From NCBI RefSeq assembly GCF_003946175.1, contig NZ_RHOK01000011.1:1-64000 (forward strand): a DNA stretch of 64,000 nt, read 5' to 3'. The position numbers were made by a program, and so were the translations under genes. How positions within the stretch are numbered: position 1 is the stretch's first letter; each line of letters begins with the position of its first letter. This document shows positions 34,824 through 44,317 of this stretch, piece after piece. The notes under the pieces are model-generated. The model saw nothing but the letters and a program-made list of their open reading frames with translations, made no database searches and had not been told where the DNA came from. The DNA comes from Lacticaseibacillus suibinensis (GTDB taxonomy: Bacteria > Bacillota > Bacilli > Lactobacillales > Lactobacillaceae).

Positions 34824-36260
34824 TTAGCTCTTTTCACCGGCGCGCATCGTCAGCATCCGGTACGCCGTCAGCGCCACCGCCACCACACATAATGCCGTCG
34901 CGGCGATGAAGGCAACATGCATGCCATCGATGAACAGTTGGGGCTGCTTGGCCAGATAGGTCGTCACCTTGCGGCCGGCTTCGTTGCTCATCGCGGCGTA
35001 CAACACGGTGGTCGAAGCGGAAATGCCGACGACCATGCCCATGTTCCGGGCCAAGGCATTGAGTCCCCCTGCCACTCCGAGGTCTTTCGGGGCCACGGCG
35101 GACATGATCAAGGTGTTATTGGGCGACTGAAAAGCACCATTGCCAAAGCCCATCAACACGATAATCGCCATCACAAGCAGCCACGGCGTGTTTAAGCCCA
35201 AGAAAATAAAACCAGCCTGGGCCAGCAAAATCACGCACAAGCCAACCAGCGTGATGCCGTAAGGGCCTTTTTTATCCGAGAGACTCCCAGACAGTGGCGC
35301 GATGATCACCTGCACCACTGGGAAAAGCATCAGCAGATAGCCGGCAGTGGTGGCGGTCAAGCCCCGGGCATTTTCAAGGTAAAACGGCCAAATCACATTG
35401 GCAAAGAAGTTGGTGATGAAAATCAAAAAGCCGACCAGTAGCGAAATGGTGAATTCCTTATTCTTAAACAAGCCCAAGGACACCATCGGCTCAGGCACCC
35501 GGCGTTCAATCTGAATGAACGCTGCTAATGCGAGCACCGCCACGGCGAACGCAGCGAGGATGCCAGGCTGGGTGAAGCCCACTTCCTGGCCGATAAAAAT
35601 GCCAAGAAATAAGCTCAGGATGAACACCACAAAGGCACTAAAGCCGAGCCAGTCAATCTGCGTTTTGGCCCGCGGTAAGTCTTTAGGAAAGACGATTTGC
35701 CCCACAATCATGGTGATGATGCCCAGTGGCAAGTTGATCCAGAAAATGTACCCCCAAGGCAAGGCGCCCAGAATCAAGCCGCCCAAGCCGGGTCCGGCAA
35801 TCGAGCCCACCGACACAAAAGAGCCGATCAGGCCCAAGGCTTTGCCGCGTTCCCGCAGCGGGAAGACTTCGGTGATAATGCCGTTGTTATTCGCCATCGT
35901 CATCGACGCCCCCAGTGCCTGCACCACTCGTGCGCCAAGCAGCAGCGCGAAGCTGTGGTTGAAGCCAGCCAGCAGCGAGCCAATGGTGAATAGCACCGTA
36001 CCGATGCGAAAAATGCGAATCTTGCCGAAGATATCCCCTAGTTTGCCCATCATCAGCAGCAAAGCACAGATGACGATCAGATAAATCGACACGATCCATT
36101 CAGCCACATTCATTTTCAAGCCCATATCCTGGCTGATCACCGGCAAGGCAATATTGACAATGGAAGCATCTAGCGTGGACATAATGGTGAACATCCCCAC
36201 CGCGGTAATGATCCACCAGCGATTCTTTTGCACTTTGGGATCATCAACGTAATTTTGCAT
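34824..36260 (-). CDS. MFS transporter, DHA2 family (14 segments)
   Basis: 478 residues. The N-terminus MQNYVDDPKVQKNRWWIITA leads into segment 1 with the motif STLDASIVNIALPVIS, and GKLGDIFGKIRIF is the loop 2-3 motif. Fourteen hydrophobic segments can be counted, the DHA2 (EmrB/QacA) plan: proton-driven export of drugs or metabolites. The start ATG 36260 follows AAAGGAG; the longer frame has no signal. It has its own promoter. The substrate is unknown. Confidence 0.93.
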   Translation of the reverse strand: MQNYVDDPKVQKNRWWIITAVGMFTIMSTLDASIVNIALPVISQDMGLKMNVAEWIVSIYLIVICALLLMMGKLGDIFGKIRIFRIGTVLFTIGSLLAGFNHSFALLLGARVVQALGASMTMANNNGIITEVFPLRERGKALGLIGSFVSVGSIAGPGLGGLILGALPWGYIFWINLPLGIITMIVGQIVFPKDLPRAKTQIDWLGFSAFVVFILSLFLGIFIGQEVGFTQPGILAAFAVAVLALAAFIQIERRVPEPMVSLGLFKNKEFTISLLVGFLIFITNFFANVIWPFYLENARGLTATTAGYLLMLFPVVQVIIAPLSGSLSDKKGPYGITLVGLCVILLAQAGFIFLGLNTPWLLVMAIIVLMGFGNGAFQSPNNTLIMSAVAPKDLGVAGGLNALARNMGMVVGISASTTVLYAAMSNEAGRKVTTYLAKQPQLFIDGMHVAFIAATALCVVAVALTAYRMLTMRAGEKS

Positions 36261-36338
36261 ATCGTTCTCCTTTAACGACGCGGCCAGGGGCATTCGCCGT
36301 TTGCGAATCGGTTGCGACCTGACCAAATATTCTTTGCT

Positions 36339-36367
36339 AGTATATCTGTGAATTTTCTGAAAATCAA
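36339..36367 (-). promoter_or_regulatory. Promoter of the leftward MFS gene
   Basis: Minus-strand TTGATT (36362-36367), 17-base spacer, TATACT (36339-36344). Confidence 0.75.
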
Positions 36368-36384
36368 ATTTGGCTCACCGTGTC

Positions 36385-36412
36385 TTTACACATCTATTGC
36401 GAGAGCTTTACG
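36385..36412 (+). promoter_or_regulatory. Possible Pho-box-like direct repeats upstream of the phosphate-binding protein
   Basis: TTTACA (36385-36390) and TTTACG (36407-36412) are 22 bases apart, two helical turns, with weaker TTGCG and TACGCA copies in the same register. The PhoP consensus in bacilli is TT(A/T/C)ACA repeated every 11 bases. The match is only partial. Confidence 0.3.
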
Positions 36413-36499
36413 TCGGCTACGCAACAATTACGGCACTCATATCGTTTATTTACTTTCAGCCTTTATGCTGGTGATATTCCACTAAGGGGGGAAACCAAA

Positions 36500-37384
36500 A
36501 TGAAAAAAAGCATTTTACTACTCGCCGCCACGCTGACCTTAACCTTGGCCGCTTGCGGCAGTAAAACCACTAGCTCCGCCAGCACGGCGAAAACCAGCAG
36601 CACCAGCGGCAAAATTGTCGCCGTCGGCTCGACGGCCTTACAGCCGCTCGTTGAACAAGCCGCAAAACAATATCAAACCGACAACCCTGGCGTCGACATC
36701 ACGGTGCAAGGCGGCGGGTCTGGCGCCGGTTTGAGCCAAGTTGCGGCCGGCGCAGTCACCATCGGCAATTCTGATGTGTTCGCCCAGGAAAAAGACGGCA
36801 TCGACGCCAACAAGCTGGTCGACCACCAAGTCGCGGTGGTCGGCGTCGCGCCAGTCGTCCACCCTGGCGTTGGGGTGACCAACCTTTCTAGCGCCCAACT
36901 CGTGGGTATCTTCACTGGCACCATCACCAACTGGAAACAAGTCGGCGGGAAGGATCAAAGTATCGTCTTGATCAACCGCGCGCAGGGCTCTGGCACCCGC
37001 GCCACCTTCGAACAGCTCGCCTTGAAGACCACTAAGGTTAAAACCGCGCAAGAACAGGACTCCAGCGGCACCGTCGCCAAAATGGTCGCTTCGACGCCAG
37101 GCGCCATTTCCTACTTGGCCTTCTCCGCCATCACCAAGGACGTCAAAGCCTTGGCTTTCAATGGGGTGAAGCCAACCGCCGCCAACGTTGCCACGAACGC
37201 TTGGCCAGTATGGGCCTATGAGCATATGTACACCAAAGGCTCGCCGAATGCCGCTACCGCTAAGTTTATCAACTACCTGCAAAGTAAAAGTGTGCAAGCT
37301 AAGCTCGTGACGCAAATGGGTTACATTCCGATTGTGGACATGCAAGTGGCCCGCACGCATGATGGCAAAATCGAAGACAAATAA
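36500..37384 (+). CDS. Phosphate ABC transporter substrate-binding lipoprotein, PstS-like
   Basis: 294 residues. A lipoprotein signal peptide (MKKSILLLAATLTLTLAAC) ends at the lipobox LAAC. A Ser-rich linker follows, then the PstS signatures GSTALQPLVE, GGGSGAGLSQV and RAQGSGTRATFE. It binds phosphate outside the membrane for the PstCAB importer. No pstC, pstA, pstB or phoU lies beside it, and a terminator follows at once, so it is an orphan here. The start ATG 36500 follows AAGGGGGG. Confidence 0.93.
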   Translation: MKKSILLLAATLTLTLAACGSKTTSSASTAKTSSTSGKIVAVGSTALQPLVEQAAKQYQTDNPGVDITVQGGGSGAGLSQVAAGAVTIGNSDVFAQEKDGIDANKLVDHQVAVVGVAPVVHPGVGVTNLSSAQLVGIFTGTITNWKQVGGKDQSIVLINRAQGSGTRATFEQLALKTTKVKTAQEQDSSGTVAKMVASTPGAISYLAFSAITKDVKALAFNGVKPTAANVATNAWPVWAYEHMYTKGSPNAATAKFINYLQSKSVQAKLVTQMGYIPIVDMQVARTHDGKIEDK

Positions 37385-37392
37385 CTTTTGCT

Positions 37393-37420
37393 GGCCTAGC
37401 TACTTAGCTAGGCCTTTTTT
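37393..37420 (+). terminator. Terminator of the pstS-like gene
   Basis: GGCCTAGCTA-CT-TAGCTAGGCC followed by TTTTTT. Confidence 0.95.
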
Positions 37421-37499
37421 GCGTCTAGACGCTTTCTTTCGATAAGCATAAAATAATGGTTATACGATTTAACTCTGATAGCTAAAGGAAGCGCCACTT

Positions 37500-38963
37500 T
37501 TGACCAAACGCAACGTCATGATTGTTACCATCGCTTTGCTCTTATCCAATGTCATGTCTGGCATTGACGGCACCATTGTTAACACTGCGCTGCCCGCCAT
37601 TATCGCCGACTTACATGGCTTACAACTGATGGCCTGGATTGTCGCGGTTTTTCTGCTTGGCACTGCCGTCAGTACCTTGCTGTGGAGCAAGTTCGGCGAG
37701 CGCGTCGGCAACAAAACCGCCTACCAGTGGGCGACGATGGTGTTCGTGGTGGGCTCATTGCTCCAAGGGTTGGCGCCTAACATTGGGCTGCTGATTCTGA
37801 CGCGGGGGCTGGCGGGCATTGGCAACGGCGGCATGATTTCACTGCCGTACATCATTTTCGCCCAGCTCTATCCTAAGGTGCGGGAACGGATGAAGGCCTT
37901 GGCGCTGGTCTCGGCTTTTTACAGCTTCGCCACCATTATCGGGCCGCTGATTGGCGGCTTTTTGGTGGACTACCTCTCTTGGCACTGGGTCTTCTACATC
38001 AATGTCCCGATCGGCCTGCTCTCGGCAGCGATGGTGCAAGTCTTCTATCGCGCGCAGCGGCCCAGCCCTCGCCAAGCACCGCTGGACCGCCGCGGTGCCG
38101 TGCTGTTGGTGGGCCTGTTGGTCAGCTTGCTGGGCGGCCTGGAACTCATTGGCTTGACCGCGCTTTGGGTCGTCGGCTTGCTGCTGGGCCTCACATTAGC
38201 TTGTGGCGCTGGCCTCATCATGGCCGAACGGACGGCGCCGGATCCGGTCGTGCCTGCGCGCTTATTCCGTAACCACCGGCTTGTGCTCGACTTCGTGTTG
38301 TTCACGTTGATCTGGGGGGCCTTCGTGTCCTTTCTCACCTATGCGCCGATGTGGGCCCAAGGGCTACTTGGCACGTCGGCCTTGCTTGGGGGCGCGACAC
38401 AAATTCCCGCCGCCTTCACTAACTTTGGCGGGTCCGAAGCCGTGCCGGTGCTACGGCGCCGCTTTAGTCCGCATCAAACTTTGACCATTGCCATTGTGAT
38501 TTTAACGTTGAGTTTCGTGGTGATGCGGCTACTGTCGCCAACCGCCCCATTTTGGCTTTTGCTCGTCGCCGGCGCTTTTGAAGGTTTTGGTAATGGCGCC
38601 TGCTTCAACGAATTGCAGGTCAAGGTCCAAGTCGACGCTGATCCAGCCGACGTTCCGGTCGCCACTTCGTTTAGTTTTCTGATTCGCATGCTGAGCCAAA
38701 CCTTCACTACCGCCATCTTTGGTCTGGTCATGAACCAGCACCTGGCGGCAGGCATCGCCAAACATCCTCAAATCACCATGAACATGATGAACAAACTGAG
38801 CGATGCCACCCAAGTTGGTCAACTGCCTCACGCTTGGCTCCCCACCATGCGCAGCATTCTTTATTCTGGGCTCCACGCGATTATGCTACTGGCTTTGATT
38901 TTGATGCTGATTGCCTTGGCCTTGAATTTGCTGGCCCAATGGCGCGAACACCGCTTAGCCTAA
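37500..38963 (+). CDS. MFS transporter, DHA2 family
   Basis: 487 residues with the DHA2 motifs SGIDGTIVNTALPAIIADL in segment 1 and SKFGERVGNKTAYQ in loop 2-3. Twelve to fourteen hydrophobic segments are visible. The likely role is proton-coupled export of a drug or metabolite. The start is TTG 37500 (MTKRNVMIVTIALLL) with AAAGGAAG upstream. It has its own terminator. The protein is clearly different in sequence from the MFS at 34824-36260. Confidence 0.93.
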   Translation: MTKRNVMIVTIALLLSNVMSGIDGTIVNTALPAIIADLHGLQLMAWIVAVFLLGTAVSTLLWSKFGERVGNKTAYQWATMVFVVGSLLQGLAPNIGLLILTRGLAGIGNGGMISLPYIIFAQLYPKVRERMKALALVSAFYSFATIIGPLIGGFLVDYLSWHWVFYINVPIGLLSAAMVQVFYRAQRPSPRQAPLDRRGAVLLVGLLVSLLGGLELIGLTALWVVGLLLGLTLACGAGLIMAERTAPDPVVPARLFRNHRLVLDFVLFTLIWGAFVSFLTYAPMWAQGLLGTSALLGGATQIPAAFTNFGGSEAVPVLRRRFSPHQTLTIAIVILTLSFVVMRLLSPTAPFWLLLVAGAFEGFGNGACFNELQVKVQVDADPADVPVATSFSFLIRMLSQTFTTAIFGLVMNQHLAAGIAKHPQITMNMMNKLSDATQVGQLPHAWLPTMRSILYSGLHAIMLLALILMLIALALNLLAQWREHRLA

Positions 38964-38970
38964 GGCCGCT

Positions 38971-39005
38971 CACCCCGCCTTCAAGTCTTTGAGGCGGGGT
39001 TCCTT
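38971..39005 (+). terminator. Terminator of the rightward MFS gene
   Basis: ACCCCGCC...GGCGGGGT stem closing TTCAAGTCTTTGA, then a mixed T/C tail and a later T-run. Confidence 0.85.
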
Positions 39006-39009
39006 TCGC

Positions 39010-39319
39010 CTTTTTTAGGCCGTCACCAGATTGGCCCGACCAGTTTCATTAGTATTTGATGAAATAGTATTATGATATTCATCATAAGATTGCATTTAGG
39101 TTAGAGAAGCCGTTTTACCATCTCAGTGGTGAAGCCTCTAATTTTAGCAAATATTTTTGTTTTTAATCAGTTTTTATCCCGCTTCCCCCTGGATTGGCGG
39201 CCTTTCGTCTTTCGACCAGAACGTGTTTTCTCGTCTTCAACCTAAAATTATGCCGATATAATTAAAGACAAATGGCAATGATGGTGGTATTCTGATGAGA
39301 AGATATTGGAGGCAGGGGT
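39010..39319. other. AT-rich intergenic region with an inverted repeat and a promoter
   Basis: This 300-base stretch has no supported gene. It is distinctly AT-richer than its surroundings. TTATGAT-ATTC-ATCATAA (39070-39087) is a perfect operator-like inverted repeat. TATAAT at 39257-39262 is a likely -10 for the gene at 39320, without a clear -35. GGAGGCAGGGG just before 39320 is its ribosome-binding site. Confidence 0.6.
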
Positions 39320-40264
39320 ATGAACGATGAACCGATTGCTGCGCTTGGGACCGACGCGGCTATAAATTTGCGTACCTTACAACAGCTTTTTCACCAAGCG
39401 CTAGCCGGTCAAACCCGGCTGGTCCAAATTCCACAGCAAACCCAGCTCGAGCCCTTGATTCTGCAACTCTCCGCCGTGGCGCCGCTGCATGAGCTGGCCA
39501 TTATTGCGCCTAGTGGCAGCTTTCATGCCTTTAGTGTGCTGGTGACCTTGGCTAAAACCGTCAGCGCCCAGGGCACCGTGGTGAGTCTCACCACTGGCAA
39601 TACGGTGCGGCTGTGCAATCAATATTTGAATGAAAGCGCCACGCACGGCGCCAGTCTGCACGCCTTAACGGCCAGACTGGCACTTTATGAGTGTTACCAG
39701 CCGCTAAAGCTACATCTCCTCACTGCGCGTTATGCGCAAGTCAGCATCAACATTGTTGCCACCTCAGCGCTATTCTCCACGCGGGTCGCGGCCAGCAGTG
39801 ACTTGAATCTGTTAGCGGTCAATCCCATTGGTGATGATTCGTTGACCCCTTGGCATCAAATCGTCCAAACCGACCGGCACCCTGTCTACATCACAGCCGC
39901 CGGCGCCGCCACCACGCCAGTCGCCGAACCGGTGGCGCTTACCGTCAGCGAGCGCCAAGCGTTGTGGCAAGGGCAAGGGCCGGACCGCGTGCGTCAGGCG
40001 GTTAAAATTGGCCGCATCCGCTACACCGTCTTCGAGTACCAAGCGCTGGCGCTGGTCATTTATGACGCGGCCCAAGAACCTTTCATGGTGCACACCTTCC
40101 GGCATCGCGATGCCGCCACGATTGAAAAGCGCGCAAAAAAACTCGGCCACCTCGATGCGCTTTATCGCACCCCAGTGAGCAATGATCACACGCTCACCAC
40201 TTCTGCGGCATTGCACAAATTCGCCCACCGGCTCTTTCAAGCGGCACGTCATGGTCAGCCTTAG
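39320..40264 (+). CDS. Hypothetical protein of unrecognised family
   Basis: 314 residues, no signal peptide or membrane segment. The composition is balanced alpha/beta with many Leu, Ala, Thr and His. The central part (for example HELAIIAPSGSFHAFSVLV, LTTGNTVRLCNQYLN) looks like a regular globular fold, and the last 60 residues are basic (FRHRDAATIEKRAKKLGHL). I recognise no domain. The start ATG 39320 follows a strong GGAGG. It is monocistronic with a strong bidirectional terminator. Codon use resembles the neighbours, so recent transfer is not indicated, though the upstream spacer is AT-rich. Confidence 0.82.
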   Translation: MNDEPIAALGTDAAINLRTLQQLFHQALAGQTRLVQIPQQTQLEPLILQLSAVAPLHELAIIAPSGSFHAFSVLVTLAKTVSAQGTVVSLTTGNTVRLCNQYLNESATHGASLHALTARLALYECYQPLKLHLLTARYAQVSINIVATSALFSTRVAASSDLNLLAVNPIGDDSLTPWHQIVQTDRHPVYITAAGAATTPVAEPVALTVSERQALWQGQGPDRVRQAVKIGRIRYTVFEYQALALVIYDAAQEPFMVHTFRHRDAATIEKRAKKLGHLDALYRTPVSNDHTLTTSAALHKFAHRLFQAARHGQP

Positions 40265-40267
40265 CCC

Positions 40268-40314
40268 AACCAAAAACGGCAACCCATCTTAACAATGGGT
40301 TGCCGTTTTTGGTT
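40268..40314. terminator. Bidirectional terminator
   Basis: A perfect 20-bp stem AACCAAAAACGGCAACCCAT with its complement, seven-base loop, between the hypothetical gene (+) and the cold-shock gene (-). The A/T tracts are inside the stem ends and serve both directions. Confidence 0.93.
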
Positions 40315-40319
40315 AGTCT

Positions 40320-40541
40320 TTAAGCGCCGTAATTAGAATCCTCAACCACCGTCACATTGGCGGCTTGAGGGCCTTTCGCGCCTTCAACAATAACAAACTT
40401 CACTTTTTGGCCAGCGGCGAGCGACTTGAACCCGCCACCTAGAATAGCCGAAAAGTGGACATAGATATCCTGACTACCATCTTCAGGGACGATGAAACCG
40501 TAGCCCTGCTTTTCGTTAAACAACCGGACGCGGCCTAACAT
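40320..40541 (-). CDS. Cold-shock domain protein coupled to ileS
   Basis: 73 residues, a single OB-fold cold-shock domain with RNP1 variant QGYGFIVP (12-19) and RNP2 YVHFSAI (27-33), and the usual GPQAANV near the end. The typical KWFN is RLFN, so one nucleic-acid-stacking Trp is missing. It probably binds single-stranded RNA. Its ATG lies three bases from the ileS stop, and its Shine-Dalgarno is within ileS, so expression should follow the isoleucine T-box. Confidence 0.92.
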   Translation of the reverse strand: MLGRVRLFNEKQGYGFIVPEDGSQDIYVHFSAILGGGFKSLAAGQKVKFVIVEGAKGPQAANVTVVEDSNYGA

Positions 40542-40543
40542 GA

Positions 40544-43330
40544 TTAGGCCTCAAAGCCGTTGGTCACGGCTTCTGGGAAGTTTGCCGCCACAATCTTGGC
40601 ACAACGCGCACACAAGGTTGGGAAGCGGTCATCACTGCCCACATCAGTCGTGGTCATGCGGCAGCGCTGGCACACATCGCCGGCTGCATGCGCGACCACA
40701 ATCGCACCATCGTCAAACGAAACCGCATCAGCCGGCACGGCAGCGTCCTCAGCCGCAACTGTGAAGCCACTGGTGATCAAAAGCTGCATCACATTGGCAT
40801 CCAGCCCAGCGAGCAGTGCGCGTAAGGCGGGCTTTGGATAAACCGTCACCGCCGCTTCCATGGACTTACCAATTAACTTGGCATCGCGGGCCATTTCCAA
40901 ACTCTTTTGGACTTCAGCACGGAACGCCATGAAGGCCCCCCACTGCTTCAGCAGTGCTTCACCATTAGCAAAGTTTTGGGCACTCGGCAAATTGCTGAGC
41001 GCGGCGTAAGCTTCCGGCTGGCGCAGATATGGCCAAACCTCTTCCGCCGTGTGGGAAAGAATTGGCGTCAGCAGCTTGGTCAAGTCAACCAAGGCCCGGA
41101 ACATCACAGTTTGCATCTGGCGCCGGGCCAAACTATTTTCGGCTTCAATGTAAACCACGTCTTTGGCAAAGTCGAGGTAGAAGGCCGACAGATCGTTCAC
41201 CAAGAAGTTGGAGATAGTCTTTTCCACGGTGGCAAAGTCATAGCGGTCGTAAGCGGCCTTGGCCGCTTCAATCACCTGATTCAGACGGACCATCAGATAC
41301 TGATCGACGCTACCGAGTTGGTCGTAAGCAACGATGTCCTTAGCTTCATCAAAATCACTCGTGTTGGCGATCATGAAGCGCAAGGTGTTACGAATCTTGC
41401 GGTAAGCCTCTGAAGTCTGGGCAAAATTGTCCATCGACACGCGGACATCAGAAGAAGAATCCACCGTGGCCGCCCATAAGCGGATGATTTCAGCGCCGTA
41501 CTGCTTTTCCACGACATCTGGGGCAATCGTGTTGCCCAAGGACTTGGACATCTTGCGGCCTTGACCATCTAAGGTGAAGCCTTGCGATAAGACCTGCTTG
41601 TAAGGGGCCTTGCCGCGCGCTGCCACGCTGGTGATGATACTGGAGTTGAACCACCCCCGGTACTGATCAGAACCTTCCAGATACAAATCAGCTGGATAAG
41701 TCAGTTCCGGCCGTGCTTCAACGACGCCAGACCAAGAAGAGCCAGAGTCAAACCACACATCCATGATGTCGGTTTCCTTGGTGAACTCGCCATGCGGGGA
41801 GTGTTCATTGGTGTAGCCTTCAGGCAGCAAGTCCTTGGCCTCGCGCTGCGACCACACAATCGAGCCATATTGGCCGAACAAATCGGCAACATGATCAATC
41901 GTGGCTTTTTCCAAGATTGGGGTGCCGTCTTCGGCATAGAAAATCGGTAGCGGCACACCCCAAGCGCGCTGACGGGAAATCACCCAGTCGCCGCGGTCTC
42001 TAATCATATTGTACAGGCGGGTCTTCCCCCATTCTGGCGTGAACTGCACGTGATGGATGGCAGCCAAAATCTGCTCGCGGAAGGCATCGACTGAGGCAAA
42101 CCATTGCGTGGTGGCCCGGAAAATCACTGGTTTCTTAGTCCGCCAGTCATGCGGATACGAGTGCGTGAAGAAGTCGAGCTTTAGCAGTGCCCCTTTTTCC
42201 TCTAAGGCTTTGGTCACCATGGGGTTGGCCTTGTCGTAGAACACGCCGGTAAAGCCAGGCGCGTCTTCGGTCATAAAGCCCTTTTCATCGACCACAGACA
42301 CCACTGGCAGGTCATATTTCATGCCGGCCTTGTAGTCATCTTCACCATGACCAGGCGCGGTGTGGACTAGGCCGGTCCCGGAATCAAGCGTCACATGATC
42401 GCCTAAGATCACTAAGCTGGTACGATCATACAGCGGGTGCTGGGCGGTCATGCGGTCCATTTCCTTGCCGCTAAAGGTCTTCAAGATTTCAACGTCCTGC
42501 CAGCCCAGCGCCTCTTTGACCACCGGCAAGCGTTCGGCGGCGACCACATACTTCTTGCCATCGGCTGCCACCTGGGCGTATTCAAAGCGCGGGTTAACTG
42601 CAATCCCGTAGTTGGCGGGAATGGTCCAAGGGGTGGTGGTCCAAATAATGAAACTGGTATCGCTGTCCAGCAAGCACTTGCCATCAACCACCTTGAAGGC
42701 GACATAAATCGAAGGTGATTTCACATCATGGTATTCGATTTCCGCTTCCGCTAAAGTGGATTCGGAACTCCAGGACCAATAAACCGGCTTCAAACCATGA
42801 TAGATATAGCCTTTTTCCGCCATGGCGCCAAAGACCCGAATTTCCGCTTCTTCAAACTTCGGCTGCAAGGTGATATAAGGATGCTCCCAGTCGCCCAGTA
42901 CCCCCAGGCGCTTGAAATCGGTGCGCTGCTTATCGATTTCCTTCATCGCAAACTGGCGGCACAGTTCCCGGTAGTCCGCCATGCTCATTTCCTTGCGGTG
43001 GACGCCTTTTTTGGCCAGCTGCTGTTCAATTGGCAAGCCGTGCGTATCCCAGCCAGGCACATATGGCGCGCGGAACCCATTCATGCTCTTATAGCGCACA
43101 ATGATATCCTTCGAGATCTTGTTGAGCGCGTGGCCCATGTGGATGTTCCCGTTCGCAAATGGCGGGCCATCATGCAAAATGAAGGTGGGTTTGCCTTCAT
43201 TCGCTTTTTGGCGTTCTTGGTACAAGTGATTTTCTTCCCAGGCTTCCTGCATCTTTGGTTCTTTATTCGGCAAGCCGGCGCGCATTTTGAAATCAGTTTT
43301 GCCCAAATTCAATGTGTCTTTGACTTTCAT
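40544..43330 (-). CDS. ileS: Isoleucyl-tRNA synthetase
   Basis: 928 residues, class I synthetase. The HIGH motif is HMGH in [16 protein letters not shown] (about 57-72), KMSKS is in [10 protein letters not shown], and the C-terminal zinc site uses CQRC and CARC. An editing domain occupies the middle. The start ATG 43330 ([17 protein letters not shown]) follows GAGAGGAG; the upstream extension overlaps the T-box terminator. It is controlled by the T-box leader directly upstream. Confidence 0.97.
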   Translation of the reverse strand: MKVKDTLNLGKTDFKMRAGLPNKEPKMQEAWEENHLYQERQKANEGKPTFILHDGPPFANGNIHMGHALNKISKDIIVRYKSMNGFRAPYVPGWDTHGLPIEQQLAKKGVHRKEMSMADYRELCRQFAMKEIDKQRTDFKRLGVLGDWEHPYITLQPKFEEAEIRVFGAMAEKGYIYHGLKPVYWSWSSESTLAEAEIEYHDVKSPSIYVAFKVVDGKCLLDSDTSFIIWTTTPWTIPANYGIAVNPRFEYAQVAADGKKYVVAAERLPVVKEALGWQDVEILKTFSGKEMDRMTAQHPLYDRTSLVILGDHVTLDSGTGLVHTAPGHGEDDYKAGMKYDLPVVSVVDEKGFMTEDAPGFTGVFYDKANPMVTKALEEKGALLKLDFFTHSYPHDWRTKKPVIFRATTQWFASVDAFREQILAAIHHVQFTPEWGKTRLYNMIRDRGDWVISRQRAWGVPLPIFYAEDGTPILEKATIDHVADLFGQYGSIVWSQREAKDLLPEGYTNEHSPHGEFTKETDIMDVWFDSGSSWSGVVEARPELTYPADLYLEGSDQYRGWFNSSIITSVAARGKAPYKQVLSQGFTLDGQGRKMSKSLGNTIAPDVVEKQYGAEIIRLWAATVDSSSDVRVSMDNFAQTSEAYRKIRNTLRFMIANTSDFDEAKDIVAYDQLGSVDQYLMVRLNQVIEAAKAAYDRYDFATVEKTISNFLVNDLSAFYLDFAKDVVYIEAENSLARRQMQTVMFRALVDLTKLLTPILSHTAEEVWPYLRQPEAYAALSNLPSAQNFANGEALLKQWGAFMAFRAEVQKSLEMARDAKLIGKSMEAAVTVYPKPALRALLAGLDANVMQLLITSGFTVAAEDAAVPADAVSFDDGAIVVAHAAGDVCQRCRMTTTDVGSDDRFPTLCARCAKIVAANFPEAVTNGFEA

Positions 43331-43351
43331 AGCGACTCCTCTCTTCCATAC

Positions 43352-43562
43352 AAAAAACACCCGTCCCGATTAGGACGAGTGTTCACTCGTGGTACCACCT
43401 AAGTTCGAGCTAAAAATTAGCTCCTTCAGCAATCGATAACGGGATTACCCGGCGCAAGGCTTCGCTGAACTGATACCGTCAATTGACTTGCACCGGGCTT
43501 CCACCATTCCCAGTTCGCTGTGGCAAGGGGCAACTGCCGACTTGTGTTCAGGCGTGATTGAT
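43352..43562 (-). ncRNA. T-box riboswitch of ileS (isoleucine)
   Basis: The T-box core AGGTGGTACCACG lies at 43388-43400 on the minus strand and is followed by a terminator (ACACTCGTCC...GGACGGGTGT plus T-run, 43352-43382). Stem I upstream has the GGGAATGGTGGAAGCCC arrangement, and GGTATCAGTT presents ATC, an isoleucine codon, as the likely specifier. Uncharged tRNA-Ile would favour the antiterminator. The leader begins right behind the divIVA stop. Confidence 0.93.
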
Positions 43563-43563
43563 T

Positions 43564-44277
43564 TTAATCTTGATCAGATTCAACTGGCGCTTCGCTAGTG
43601 GCAGGGCCATCCGTTGGCGCATCAGTTTCTGGTTCATCTGTCGGGAAAACAATTTCGGTAAACTTGGTTTGACCGTCGGTGTCTTCAGCCGCCTCTGAGT
43701 TTACAGAATCTGACGCCTCGTTGTCAAGCGGCGCTGGTGTTTTGACCTGGGCCGGATCTAGGTATTCGGCTGATTCTGTGGTGCTAGCCAACAAGTCTTT
43801 CCATTCTGGGCTCTTGACCACTTCCAACTGCGATTCCAGCATCACTTGCAGGCGCTGGCGGAAGACGCGGGTCTGCCGCTTAAGGTCTTCGGTTTCCACC
43901 GTGATCTTCTTGGCCTTATCCGAAGCATCGCCAACGATATGGTTGGCCTTGTCGGTAGCATCCGTCAGCATGTCCTGAGAGGTCTTTTCGGCTTTCTGCT
44001 GAATCAAGGCGGCTTCGGTTTCCGCATTCTTCTTGACCTTATCGGCGGCTTCTTGCGCCACAATAATCGACTGGTTCAAGGCATCCTTCAGGTCAGTGAA
44101 GTACTTATTCTTGTCTTGGGCCTCTTGCAGCGCTTTTTCGGTTTCTTCATTTTGCTTCAACAGCGCCGTGTAGTCTTTGATGATCTGCGACAGAAAATCG
44201 TTGACCTGGTCTTGATCATACCCGTGGAAGCGAACGTTGAATTCCTTATTGTGAATATCTAGTGGACTTAATGCCAT
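43564..44277 (-). CDS. divIVA: Cell division protein DivIVA
   Basis: 237 residues. The N-terminal lipid-binding and dimerisation region is conserved (LSPLDIHNKEFNVRFHGYDQ), followed by long coiled coil (about 30-150) and an acidic Thr/Pro-rich tail. It marks strongly curved membrane at the septum and poles and recruits partners. The start ATG 44277 follows GGAGG. It is the last division gene before ileS. No terminator separates it from the T-box leader, so readthrough into that leader is likely. Confidence 0.96.
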   Translation of the reverse strand: MALSPLDIHNKEFNVRFHGYDQDQVNDFLSQIIKDYTALLKQNEETEKALQEAQDKNKYFTDLKDALNQSIIVAQEAADKVKKNAETEAALIQQKAEKTSQDMLTDATDKANHIVGDASDKAKKITVETEDLKRQTRVFRQRLQVMLESQLEVVKSPEWKDLLASTTESAEYLDPAQVKTPAPLDNEASDSVNSEAAEDTDGQTKFTEIVFPTDEPETDAPTDGPATSEAPVESDQD

Positions 44278-44317
44278 GGTGGTACCTCCTCGTTATTGGG
44301 CCTGCTTAGCGCAGACG

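Noticed and set aside
34824-38963. Drug-resistance island made of two MFS exporters
   Set aside because: The two genes are divergent, not similar enough to be a recent duplication, and no mobile element or resistance-specific gene accompanies them.
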